From the NCBI GenBank assembly GCA_950295325.1, contig OX485804.1, positions 6,944,001 through 7,008,000 on the forward strand: a stretch of 64,000 nucleotides of DNA, written 5' to 3'. Shown piece after piece: positions 47,160 to 60,000 of this stretch. A program made the translations under genes and the position numbers. The DNA comes from Polytrichum commune. Lineage: Eukaryota > Streptophyta > Polytrichopsida > Polytrichales > Polytrichaceae. Each line of letters opens with the position of its first letter. The stretch's first letter is position 1. The notes beneath the pieces were generated by a model, which did no database searches, was not told the DNA's origin, and saw nothing but the letters and a program-made list of their open reading frames with translations.

Positions 47160-47796
47160 AGTTAACATCCACATTAAATAAAGTGGGCCAAAAATAACAA
47201 GAACAAGTAATGTCCAAATGTGAACGCAAAGTGGTTAGGAAATTTGCTCTTGAAACGAAGAAGTTGATGCATAGTCTCTGTCCTACAGACAAAGCCAATA
47301 AATAAAATTGCATTCTCCTTAGAATATGTTTCTCTTTGCAAGAAAAATAATTCCCGTTATTACTCCTCCTAAACAGATGCAAACTCTCTTATTTTTATCT
47401 TTAATAGATACTTTAACCTTACAATTTTTGATACAATACTTACCAGTTGGGTAGGTTATTTGATACCATTCTTGATATTGCGTACCTGAGCCAATAGTAG
47501 GATGACACGTAGCAGAACATGAGGAGGTGATATTTATATTTTGTTCGGACTTCGGAGTAGAGAGTCGCGGTCCGGGGATGGAAGTGCAGCTTTAAGCTTA
47601 ATGCGAAACATCACGTGTTGTTGATGATATGCGTACCAACGATGTAAGGGTTGAGAGTTTTTCTTGTGAATTATTGAAGCTGCAATGAGTGGGAGTTTGA
47701 ACATGGAGCGGCCATACCTGCAAGCAACGGTCATAGTGAGTTTTGTTTTGAGTTTTTTGTACAAGTTAGTGTGCAATTGCACTAATCCTTTTGTGA
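46190..47796. other. Gene-free stretch with family G copy 2 and a TA tract
   Basis: About 46,486-46,598 resembles the palindrome-ended TA-MITE (GTATTTAGTGTCGCTTACTA ... TTTTAGTGTAA). From about 46,600 to 47,400 is family G, split by about 0.43 kb of extra sequence that includes a TA tract at 47,119-47,153 flanked by inverse arms (ATAGTTTA and TAAACTAT). The stretch 47,401-47,796 could hold the promoter or 5' UTR of the next gene, but no element is certain. Confidence 0.5.
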
Positions 47797-48107
47797 ATGA
47801 CGGCAACCAACCGTTCTGGCTTCAACAACCCTCCCTGCATAATTTCCGTGCGAGTGTCGGAGGCCTGGAGCGGATCATTTGTGCTATCATCGTTGATTGA
47901 GTTCTTGGAGGGTGAATGCGGGTCTGCCAGGAAAAAAACTCACAGTCCAGGCGTAGGTGTCATAAATATTTTGGACATTGAGCTCCCAAAGTGTCCGGAC
48001 ATTCGTATGCGTGGATATCGATTGTTTGTGTACGCGAAGGAAGCCTTCTTTCTTGTCAATCGTTCAAGAGATGAGCTCTGGAGTCAGTTTTTCGCTTCGA
48101 CACTCAG
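47797..48107 (+). CDS. Possible first exon of the downstream plus-strand gene (unidentified)
   Basis: From an ATG at 47,797 (directly preceded by an in-frame TGA) an open frame of 103 codons reads through FLEGECGSARKK, IELPKCPDIRMRGYRL and NRSRDELWSQFFASTLR to a strong donor, CTCAG|GTAAGG, at 48,108. Composition is balanced and unlike the repeat-rich sequence to the left. Splicing from here to an AG at 51,512 keeps the frame of the large exon downstream (phase 2), giving a continuous 1,093-residue product. I do not recognise the domain. It may instead be a separate gene or chance. Confidence 0.35.
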
Positions 48108-51100
48108 GTAAGGGCCGCTGTATTTCTTTGTCTGATGCTGGGCGTCTACCTATTGAACGGTAATTTTTCCGTTTCGGATTTAGGAACAATGTGGACACGA
48201 GGCTATTATAAAACCTCGTTGATCTTTTACTGTAAGTGGCGTTGCGCCATTGTATTCAACAATTGAGCATCACTCTTTCTTTTCGACACATAATCTTCTC
48301 GGTTTCTTACTACACAAATAAGGATGCCTATATATAAGTCGTGGACATTGCTGTCAATTTTCATTTGTAGGTGCAATCCGCTTGAGTCATATAAGTGTTA
48401 ATTTGAAAGTAATAATGCCTGATGTTTGCGGTATAATTGGGTTATCTACCACGTCTGCATTGAGTTATTTTTTGTTGTCTATCGACGTTTTTGACTCTGT
48501 ACTTTGTTCATCCAAAACAATTGCTGCAACCAGAATGGCTGAATGCCATTTTATTGAGCAATTTTGTGCGATGTAGATGATATCCTGTTCATTGTGAGTT
48601 TTTTTTTTTGGTTTCATTCAGCTAGTGATTCTCGTTGTCTTTTGGATGAATCCTACCATTTGCACTACTAAAGAATGCTGGAGTCGGCATTTTCTGAGAA
48701 GATTGGACAATCGGTCCACGTCCTTCTTTAAATCACGTATTCATTGTTAGAGTTTGGATCATCATCATCGTCAGTCATGGGACTTTGAGCTACTGCTTAC
48801 CTTTGATTTGATTGTTGCACACGAACAAAGGTTCGTAGGAAGTGGTGCATGTCAGTGTTGCGTGTGACCCTCGTGTGTGCCTTTTCAACTTGAAGAGCCT
48901 CCTGTTTAGGTTTGTGATACCGCCTGCCTTTCTCCTTACGTTCCCTGATTCCTGAAGCACTTAGTCTTGGCGATGAGGACCGCTTGCGTACTTATGTACA
49001 GCAGTAGACGTGCTTAGAATGTCCTTATTGCAACACTTCATTAATCTGCACGTTTCAAGCATGTGGTAATCGTTATGCATGAATTAGCGTTTCTAAAAGT
49101 GCAGGTCCACTTGTGCAATGGTTTGCACAATTATCAAGGGTGTTACACTTGATGCACGTGCCTCTATGTATAAATTCTCACAGTCGAATCCATACTACAT
49201 GTTTGTGTAGGCATGAAGATAATTAAGAGACTGCAAGCATGTAACGGAACACCTGCTTGTCTTTTGATTACCAACTCAACTGAACTCCTAAATGAATCGT
49301 CGAACTGTTCTTAGTTATGTGCAATAGACAACCTCAGGTCGAGAATAATCAGATCCATTTCTGATTTTTGTAAAGAGGTGAAGAAGAGAGAAACTATTTC
49401 TAATTGGAGCACACGGTCTCGGCAACTCTTTCAGTATTTTCCTCACCTCTTAATTGTGTTCTTTCACCGCCAGTCTTAAATGCGCACGTGCTTCATTTAA
49501 TTTTCTTTCTAAATTTTGGTTAGTTCATGTTGTACTAGCATCATTTACTACCTCCACAAGTTTTTCTATCTGACTCGAAGACCTAAGTGTCGACTGCAAC
49601 ATCAACTAACAGCAATGCATGTTTTCATTGTCTGTATGATGCCCAAGAGTTGGAAGAATTTTGATACATATAATATCCACATTGAGACTATTTGTTTCTG
49701 TTTTCAATTTTGAATCCAGAGACTTTGTCGGCAGCTATGTATTTCTGCGAAGGAATGTGCACTTTAGGACATCTATAAGTGCCAAAGATGGACAATAAAT
49801 GGTCGCAAATTCTCTCCAGACTAAGCGACCTCGATCTGAAATCACTGGCACTTCAGTTCTGAATTTATGGAGGACGAGATCAACAACGTTAATCAACATC
49901 GTGTATTGCAAGTTCAGCTTTGCTATTGTCACTGGAAGACCTAGGAATGTGGAGTTCCTGTAGCCTGCAGCCATTCCTCAGAGGCTTGGCAACTTCACAA
50001 AATAGCGAACGCCATGATCTCCTTATCCAGTATTGAGAGGTCGAGAAATTGAGGCAAACGTTGCAAAGCGTCGGTCGTGAAGAGCAGAGTCTCAAATCGA
50101 TGACTTTCTACTCCATGACATTGTTGCCCCGGAAAAAGTGTGAGATCAGAAGGCCATCACTGAGGGTGCAGCTATGATCATAATCACAGATTATTTTTTG
50201 TCAAGTCTCCTCGTGGCTGCTGCTATTGCAGGCTTCTGTGTACCCATCTCTGAGGTGCGAGCAGGGTCCCTCAAGTCTTCTAGCATGCTCTGATTTGATT
50301 TTATAATTGAAGTGCACCAGGAATCCATCCTTTTTATACGAATGGCGCAAGGACCTTAAATTGTTGTGACCTGATTGATTTGGATCAAAGATGCTAGGAT
50401 GGATCAAAGATGCTAGGAAGGATCATCATGCTTCCATTGCTATTTACCACTCTTCCCAACCGAGAAGAGAATTTGCAAACCAAATCTTTCCGGCTGGCTT
50501 TCTTGACTAATGTCTCAATTACAACTACTCTACTCAATTTGTTTGAGAGCCGCTTCATTGTCAGGGTGATCAATTCAGGCATTCTACACTGCAATGAGTG
50601 TTTTTCTAGCATTGTTCTTTGGCTTTCATTGCATTAATGAGAAGGCCAATCGTCCATGTAAATTGTTTCCAATGTTCATGTACGTTTGTGTGGTGGGCAG
50701 ATGACAAAGTGTCCAGTACGTTCAGATTGCCGGATATTCAAGTGGAACTTCCATCTAACAATTTTGTGACCTCAACCTTTGCACTGACTCAATGTTCAGG
50801 TATATAGTAGTTCCCTTTGAGCACTAGCATTTTTCTAAATGATGAAAAGAAAGCAAGTATCCAAGTGAAGAGCAAGCAGGAAAGAACAAAACATACTGTA
50901 CAAGATCTCCATTCCTACGTGCTAATTCTGGGATTACATTAGGTGATCTACCTGGTTTGCATTGAGCATTGAAATTTACAAGACGCAGTGTTTCCTCAGG
51001 TCTACACTGGCTGTTAACAAGTCGTTTGCATCCATTTGGACAATAGAGGTCGGTGCAAAGTTTTGGAAAAATAGACCTACATTGACACCAGCTGGCAGGA

Positions 51101-51384
51101 GTTTTTCAAAAGAAGCTTATGGTTTGCAAGACTTCTACAGTGATCCAACATGCATCAGGATTGTCTCTGGCTGATCCCCAGTTGGGAAGATTGTCAATAG
51201 TGGAATGAAAACTATTGACATTGGAATCTTGAGTTACATAGATCACTCCTTTGATGTAACAACTGTATCCATCATTTGAAAACTAAAGAATGGGAGCACC
51301 GTTCATAAGAGGTGCCACCTTCATTTGACCAAAGTGTTATGAAATAAGTAAAGTGCAATTAAGTTCCAGCTCGTGGCACCTCCA
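48108..51384. other. Possible long intron or 5' flank of the 51.4-kb gene
   Basis: The sequence is unique-looking, with less transposon debris than the left of the window. Several 60-80 codon ORFs on both strands have no recognisable domain. A duplicated word, GGATCAAAGATGCTAGGA, lies at about 50,384-50,418. If the 47.8-kb exon is real this is its intron, perhaps with further small exons I cannot place. Otherwise it is promoter and 5' UTR. Confidence 0.4.
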
Positions 51385-54300
51385 ATGTGTACACTCATAC
51401 ATACCACTCAAGATGCAGGGTTTACTTCGATGAACGAATGTACTGGGCAATGGTTTTGTCAGCAGGATGCATCTTCGACAGAGGAAAACTTATTTGAGGC
51501 ATTCTGCTTCAGAGATCAGCTATCTGAAGACTATGATCCAGCATTCAAACGACCGACATCCCATGGGAACACTTTCATGACAAAGTGGCCAGTTCCTCAA
51601 CGCTATGAAGAACTTGATGTTGGAATATTGAATGTAGATCTTAAGCATTCTGCAGGACCAACATCAGAATGTATACTCAACAATTCCTGGGAGCCAAGTA
51701 CAGAGGCGACGTCAGAAGATGCCGTGCATACTAAATCTCTCATGCAAGGAACACCAGCAACTGTAGAGGCTGAATTGGAAGAAGATATTCAACGTGAAAT
51801 TGAGGCTGAGCTAAAAAAGGAAATCTCTCTTCTGAGCCAAAAGTTGGCCGTCTTACAAGCTCGCCATGGGGCCCAACGTATGGTGGAGGGTCCATTACCT
51901 GCCGTTCTAAGTTGTCCTGTAACTCCTGTTCTGACACCTCGAGACTCTAAAGAGACCAATGTGCAGAGTTCTAATCTAAATCAAAGTGATGCAGGAGCAA
52001 ATGGTACTCGACACAGAAGAGGGGGCCCGATGGTAGCTGCAAAACAATCTAGACAGAAATCCGAATGGAAAGCAAGCATGAGACCAGATATTCCTTCTCC
52101 AGGGATGAAACAAAACGAGGGAATGATAAATCAGGACTATTCTCCACAGTCCAACGATTATGGGCAAGCAAGAGCCCATGAACAATTCAATCATGGGAAT
52201 GAACATTCTCTCGAGGGAACACCAAGTTCAGGTAGTCTTCATAGCAATATTACCGACTATGTAATGAAGGACCCAGCGATCCAGAACTCGCATGGTGGAG
52301 TGCCTTGCCCTCGAGTGTACCCTAACAACAGTCGACGTTTCGACTGGGTGAAGACACTCAGGTCTGGAGAAACGGGCTCAAGGGTTAGTTCGGGGACTAG
52401 TGTGTCCTCAGATAAGAAGCCGTTACACACGCCCAAGACAAAGAGACCTATTGAAACTAAAGCGGAATGTGCATCTAAAAATCACAGAGGCACAACTACC
52501 GGAAATTGGACAAATGACCTGTCGGACATGACGGAAATGCTGGAAAACAGGCTTAGTGATTTAGCTATCAGAACCACGATGGCATGTGTACAGATCCGAG
52601 CACCTCAAGACCCGGGAGGTACTCGCAGTTGCGGACATGTCTTTACTACCAAGCATGCAAAGTATTTGGAGCCTGCCGCAGACAAATCGACGAAAGACTT
52701 GGGCTCCTCGCTCCTCGCTGAAAATGACTACGGGTGCCTGGACAGAAGAACAGTTCTTCACCTAATGAAGGCTGGATTGAAGAGAGGGCCCATACGAAAG
52801 AAAATAGTGCATCAGAGTTCTCATTCGAAGCCAAGGCCGGTAAGAACATGCAATACTCATAAGGATGCAACAAATGGAAAACGTGGAGAAACCGCATGTG
52901 AAAAAGTTTCACCAGAAAAGCAAACGCAGACTGATGAACTGAAGGAGATACTACAAAAGACGGAGTTGATATCTCCGAATACCATTAAATCAAAGTGCAA
53001 GACCTTCGTTCAGTTTCCGAATGATAGACCAAAACCTTCACTTCACTGCGATGATTCTGAAAGATTGCATGGAGAGGCAACAAGAAATGGGAACAGTAAT
53101 ATGCTTGTGCAAAGCAATCATGTTCTTTCTACTCAGGAGAAGATCTCTCAATCCCAAATATCAACTCTGAGTTCCAAAGAGAAACAACACCCAGTTAAGA
53201 CAACCTATATGAGAATCATTGAGCTAGTTGCTGACACAGGAAATCAACATTCGGCAAAGAAATCAACCCATGGCTCAAGGCAATGCTTGGCTTCTGATAA
53301 AGGATCACTCTCTAGTTTACTAATGGAGGTGAAACACCGTGCGGAAGGTGAGCATTGTGCTATACACTGGAAAAAGGCATTAGGGTCTGCATGCTGCTCT
53401 GCACTGAAGTGACATACTTGGTTCTCATAGAATCGAAAATACTTTTCATTTTGAAATTCGATCGTTTGACTGATACATTTAAAAAAATGTGAATCGTAAC
53501 ACCCCTTAAGACTAAAGTAATGATGATATTTAGTTACCAGTATGAACATGTGGTTCAAAATTCATATTTGATGGCATAATCTCCTATTCCTCTTGACAAT
53601 AATAGTAATGGGCATGTTGATTCTCTCACATGCTCTGCAGACAAGACCTTCAAACATGACAAAGGCCACATCTCAAACATGACTGACGCAAGCTCGCTTA
53701 CAATGAGTCGTCTCCGGGAGAATATCGCCAGTGCCTTCAAAACAGGAGGTCAAGAAACTATCAAGAAAACAAGCCAGCATCAAAAATCTGTTTCAAGACT
53801 GTCTGAACTACAACTATCACCCAAGAGCCACACTGATAGCATGGACCGTAGGATGGGCTGTAAAAGTCTGCCTATGATGACACTGGACGTCATGCAAGAT
53901 GGTGTGAAGGAGACCATTCGCAAAGAGGAGCAAATCGAATGCCTTGCAACCAATAAGCCGATATCGGCAACGGACGTGCTGAGAAGCGCCAATCTCAGAG
54001 AAAGAGCTTGTCCTCATGAGAATTGGAGCCCGCAACAAATGCAAGATCAAGAACAACTCCAAGAGTTTGATGGTAAACTGAACTGTGCCATCTCTTCATC
54101 TGCATTGAATGGAGAAAACCACGAGACAGACAGTGATAGTGCAGAAGCTTCAAAACCTGCTATTTCAAGCATCAGAGCTGGACTGAAAGAACTAATTGAT
54201 GCATTGGAAAAGGAAAGGCTTAGGTTGCCTAAAATAAAGACTGGGATCGAAGCCTCAATTTCAACCAGCCCACGTGATTCTGGTCGTGTGAAGCGGATTG

Positions 54301-54776
54301 CTGAGCGCCTGCAACTAGTTAACCTAAAGGTGGATGAGACTGCAAATCCAAGCGATCTGCAAAACAATGGCCAAGTCTATCCGGAAATGACAGCAAGAGT
54401 CATCACTGCAAGTTGTAATAGGATAGAAGCAAAGTGTATCAAGAGTGCAGAAGTAGCCCGTGTTCATGACAGACAAGGGCAGACAGCTAGGAAGAAGACA
54501 CTACAACGACAAGTCTTGCGTGTAAGAAGATCTGGGAAGCAATCCAGGCGAGCAAAAGACTCCAACATTCAGCAAAACCTAAATGAGGATAAAAAGTGTA
54601 CCAAAAAGTTGAGAAAGAAAAAGACAGCAAGTACTGGAAATGAGATTGAGGGGCTCAACCTAGAAAGCATTTGGCGTCTAGTTGAAAAACTTGAAGGCGT
54701 TCGCTCTCCCTCTACGGTGGCACGCCAGACCCCAGCACGACATATGCGAGGGCAACATTGTGAAGAGGGGGCGTGA
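51385..54776 (+). CDS. Large basic coiled-coil, probably disordered protein of unknown function (two exons seen)
   Basis: Exon 1 runs from ATG 51,385 (upstream in-frame stop at 51,349) to 53,347, at the donor GGAAG|GTGAGC. Exon 2 runs from 53,641, after the acceptor CACATGCTCTGCAG, to the stop at 54,774-54,776. The join adds one base to two and restores the frame, giving about 1,032 residues. Near residues 130-160 is a short coiled coil rich in Glu and Leu (ELEEDIQREIEAELKKEISL). Exon 2 has another Leu/Lys-rich helix (LKELIDALEKERLRLPKIKT), then SPRDSGRVKRIAERL, and a very basic C-terminal region (KKLRKKKTAS). Most of the rest is Ser/Thr/Lys/Gln-rich and low in hydrophobics, typical of disordered nuclear or cytoskeletal proteins. 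The SPRDSG..KR.AE pattern seems familiar from uncharacterised plant proteins, but I cannot name the family. The start is uncertain: an exon at 47,797-48,107 may replace the first ~43 codons. Confidence 0.75.
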
Positions 54777-57017
54777 TACACATGGACCCTATAAAATCAA
54801 CTGCAAAACTCAGGGAGTTGTTCGGCCCTTTCAGATTTTTGCTTTTGCCATTAGTTCTGCTCTCATTTTTGCGGCACTCGAATTGACATACTCCAGAGGA
54901 TTCTTAGCAAACTGTGGTCGGTGTAAAATTGTACTAGTACAGGTTCCTCGAATTGTGGCTTCTGTTTGTGCACTATCTGTGTCAGCAGCCTACCAGAACA
55001 CTGTCATGTGTGTTGTAAGCACGACCGGACAATTTGAAGAGAGATTGCTGGTCAGCTTCCCCTGAAGAGGGGTTCCGAACGGTGATAAGGTACTTTCACA
55101 CTGTCTCTAGGCTCCATAATTTTGCTGGCGGTTTGACTTTTTGTAGACTAATGATGAGTTAACATTAAGGTTCAAGACCAAAGAAACTATGAAATTGAGC
55201 AATTATATTGGTCAAAGAGAATTTTTTTGGACATAAGGAGTTTACAGTAGAGTCCAAATTCTAAGTATGAGAAAAAAAATTGAAGTGGCTCTAATTTGGT
55301 ATCATTTTCCTGCCAAGTCCTGTTGGTCCAAACTCAAAATTATTCTCCAACCAATTTGGAAAACCAAACTTCAAGCTTGGGTCCAATGTTGAGTCCAAAA
55401 TTAAGGTCCACAAAGGCACTGTATTAGACCCAAGTCAAATACAACGACAACATCAACACAAGGCCTCTCCGGAACAAAGCGCTTGCATCTGGACCCTAAT
55501 GTAAAGTTCAGGTATATTCAAGTTAGCAAGACATATGGTACACCAGACAGGCAAAAGATCTTAGATGCGATGCCTAATTAGGGCGAAATTATCCATGAAG
55601 CCATGACATAGCGAGGTCAAACTGGATTCATGCCATTCTAACAAGAGGTTCCCTGGAATATCTACCTACTCCACCACATAATTAAAACAGATGGACACAC
55701 AAGGTAGATAGGTCTTACATGAATATTTTTTCTGATTAGCCCACTTCTCATAGCATATTAAACACATAAATAGTACAAGATGATTTGCTGATGCAAATCA
55801 AGACCATAGGCTCATAGACATTTTCCTCATAGTTTTTGGAGCTCATATGAACTTTTTATTCATTATCAAACTGGAGATTCACTTTCTTCTTAATATCATA
55901 TAGGTCCCTCCAATTATGTTGATATTGAACCTACAATACTCAACAAATTTAGAGCACATAGTCCAATCTCTTTCAAACACTGGTCTCTTTGGTGTCCATT
56001 CTTAGATCCACACCTAAACCACACACCACTCAAGTATAGGTGTCCAATTAAGGTAAGTGTCCAAATTAGGTCCGGTTACCTTATATGAAAGCAACCAAAG
56101 CAATAAGGAACTAGAAACTGTTTTTCCTCTTGAGACTCTGTTCAAGCATCCCAACATTATCGACAGACGAAGTGTAGTGACAACACCGTTTGCACATCTT
56201 TGAGGTAAGATAACCTTCCAAATCCTGTCTCATGCTCGAGGTATCAATAGAACTGCCTTTCACTCACACAAGTGCTGAATTCTACCAACAGTGCTTATGC
56301 AAGGGGTCCTACTAGTTAATTACACTTGCGATCATCCTCAATACCAGACAATTACAGGAGAACGGCCACTAATTTCCAAGTTGGGACCGAAATCAGTACC
56401 TATCGTGATCACAAATTCCATCTTCAATGTGCTTCTCCAGGTTGCAATGCGCACGGATCACAAAAATCTGTGAGAAAAATGCCCAACCTTTTTACCATCT
56501 TCATCATACCGTTTTGCTGCTACCTCTTGCATTCGGCTGAACCCGCAAATAGAGCACTTTCATAGCTGCCATGTCAGCTTCCTATATTTGTTCTGCTTTA
56601 CCCTATCCGCTTCTACTGGCCTTCCTCAGGGAACCTGCATCGCTGAAATAAATAGATTGGATGCATAACATAGCAGTGGTCATCACAATGACATTAACTA
56701 TAATTTGTGAGAAGAAATTGGGGCAACATGTGTGTCAAGAAGCGTGTGAAAGGAGACGTTTAACTAGAGTTGATATACATGAAGGGAATCTGTTAAATGT
56801 ACAGCTTGTAGAGAGTCTAATGCGCTGTGAAATGGATCAGTGGTGACCAATCTCACAGCTGATGCCAGTGTCAGGGGCTGCCCCTTCACAAGATTTCACC
56901 ACCTGTGTCCCAAGAGCAAAGAACCACACAGATGGTGGTGGTGATACAGCTGCGCTTTGATCAGTTTTGATTATACCATATTCTGTCTTTCTTCCTCTCT
57001 TCCGAATGGATGGATAC
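54777..57017. other. Region between convergent genes: 3' UTRs and a family E fragment
   Basis: The stop of the plus-strand gene and the stop of ABCD1 face each other here, so both 3' UTRs should lie in this stretch. A 127-codon plus ORF at 54,682-55,065 overlaps the end of the plus gene in another frame and continues into a hydrophobic stretch. I regard it as incidental. About 55,900-56,090 is an inverted family E fragment. No poly(A) signal can be chosen with confidence. Confidence 0.5.
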
Positions 57018-60000
57018 TCATTGAGGGTTCACCCCTTCGATAGAGCGGAGCTCCCAGCTACCCTCCCCGTCAATCAGTCTCAACTCCATCGCATGATACG
57101 GAATCAAAGCGGGCCGCTGCAACACAACACCAAACGTGTCCAAGAGATGTTGGTGTACACACCAAGGTTAGACCTGAATGGTATCAAAAGAACAAAAATA
57201 TCCTCAAATATATCTGCACCCTACTGATATTCAAAACAGCAAAAACCTCATTATATATACACAAGTGGTATGAAAAAACAGGTGATACCCAGTCCAATAC
57301 TGGTACAGACCAATATTGGACTAGTATATCAGTGAACCTATCATATCAATACCAAGTATTAATAATGGTATAACAAACCTCTGGAGTTTTTCTTTAGATC
57401 AATAGGTACTAAAAAACCAAGAAAAATCAAATACACCATACTCTACCAGTATCCCAAAGATGGAGAAACCTCATTTTATAAAATGGTGATACCAGTCCTA
57501 CATTGGTTTGGATGTACCAATGTTAGACCAGTATATTGGTGAATGCATGGTACGATGCACAATATTAATAATGGGGTCAATGAACCCAGTGCCCAACTCG
57601 TGTCTAATTGTAAAACCGGTCAAGTATTTATAGTTGATGGGTATCCCGTGATGAAAGAGAATTTTTGTGTACCTGAGTTATTATTTGGGTTGATGCCATT
57701 GTAATACCATATCGATACTAGGGCAATTTCCCCAGGTGCGAAGGTCTTACATGGTATATAGACCCAAACGGCATCAAGTACAGAAATATCCTCAAATACC
57801 CATATCCTACTGGTATCAAAACAATACTAAAAGCCCATTATCTACACCCAAGTGATATAAAAGAAAAGTGATTGAAGTCCACTACTGGCACAGACCAGTG
57901 TTTTGCGGGTATCTAGGTTCAACTCAGGTATCAACCGGGTTGCGTGTAAGGATATAAAATACCCAACCCTGCTGGTATCACATCCTTTGATATCGGTATT
58001 AATACCCACTTAATATTTGTACATATAGCCTTGGACATTTTTATAAATATGATCAACCCACCAGGTATCAACACCCTTAGCCACTGGTAAGAAACAAATG
58101 ATACACGCACAACACTGGTACAGACACATGTGGTACAAAACTCCCACAAAGTAGAAGCGCCCAATTCTGTCAATGACCCCAATTCCGGCACCTACATTTT
58201 GTCCCAAAGTCAAGCTACGTATTCCAGCATGAACACTAATTATACTAATGCAAGGACTACAAACACAGCTCGTGGGTTTAAATGAGACAAAACGTCAACA
58301 ATCAAGACTGTCCACTTTGGGGGGCCCTATGTAATCACTGTGGGTTGCAAAGGAATCTTGACTTTCATTCATTATATCTAAATCGCACAATGTCAAAATT
58401 CGATGAACTCAATTGCATTAGCCTCCTTATGGATTTGCTAATTTCTTGAAAACTTTCATGAAATGTTTTCTATCCATGTATAACGGAAATGCATAAAAGT
58501 GCCTGTTATAGGCACTTTTACTCTATGTCATCTGAAATGCATACGACCATGAATGCTAATATGGAGTTAGTACAGGAAGCTGCTCACACAATGCAGGGGT
58601 ACATGTGTATCATACCTGTGAAATCGTGACCACAGATATACCAAGAGACTGAGCTTTCTTATACAAGCTCTCCTCTACATCCACACTAGTAGCACTGCCA
58701 AGAACAAACAGAGCGTGAGATACTCACTCCACAAGGTGATTGGCAACTTGACCATCCTATTGTCATAAGCTTGGAAAGTGTATCCAGAAACATAAACAGC
58801 TGACTCTACACATGGAGTTCTATGTGAGGTAGGAGGCTTTACTTGGTGCACTCATCAAGGATGCCGAATTTCGGATGGTGAAAGAAGAGCCGTGCCTGTT
58901 TGAGCCACAACTAACAACGTAAGTTGAAGTTCAGGAAAAGAAAAGGACATCCCGAAGATTGTCTAAAATAATTGGGATGTTTGTTGTCTGAGCTGATTCA
59001 ACTTCAGAGTTCTGCAATTATCAGACTTACCATCCCAAGTCTTTGTTGTTCTCCAAGGGAGAGCATATCTTCCCAGTTAGCACTGGCATCCCAGCCCCCT
59101 TCTCGATCCAAAAGGTAGACAAGCCTAACATCCTCCAAAATTGATCGCAACCGTCGGTCAAGAATCGCTAAAGAAGAATCCGACGGACTCCTGACTTCTG
59201 ACACTTGCATGGTACCTGTTGAAAAGAGGGGTGAAGATAAAAATAGGAAACAAAATGTTTGGACAATCACAGCCGCCATCTTGTGGACTCAAGTACCAAC
59301 AGAAACATTGATAAAGCCTTCCAAAGCAGCCACCAGATTCGTATAAAGGTAGTGCTCACAGCAACAACATAGTATTACTAAACTCACCATGCTGATCTTC
59401 TAGTGCTGCTCTCACTTTCGCGTCTGTCACTGTCAATGGGTAGATAATCTGGTCCCGAAGTGTTCCAAGTGCAGTGTATGGACGCTGAGGGACATAGAAG
59501 ATGTCCCGACTGAGCCCTGTGCTGGAAGGGACACAAGCATCGCCGCCCAAAAGCACCTGCCCGGGCTTTGCAATGTGGCCACTTCCTGGTGGCCACAAGC
59601 CCCCTAAGACTCGGAAAAGGGATGACTTGCCACTTCCATTAGGACCTGTTGAATAGACAACAAAAATTGGAACTCACAGTGAGAGGAAAGTAGAATGAAG
59701 ACACGACCTAACAATGATCGATGGAAAATGAGCATAGTGTGAGAGTTTGTGAAATACCTGTTACAAGCAAACTCTTGCCAGCAGGAACCCTCATACTCAG
59801 CTTGCGGGCCAGCATTTTCTGTGAAGGGGTCACTATGTTCACATTGTCAAAAACTATATCAGAATTGGCCTCGGGCACCAGTGAATTGAATGAAGCCGAT
59901 CGCCGTCGCTCGATCAACAACAGGGGATTTTGTTTGGATTGAGTCACTCTCTTTCCTGCATGATAATCCACTAGGTTACATAAGAACCTGATACATGAAA

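Noticed and set aside
54682-55065. A small membrane protein overlapping the end of the plus-strand gene
   Set aside because: It overlaps exon 2 in another frame, and its hydrophobic part lies in what should be 3' UTR. I see no support.
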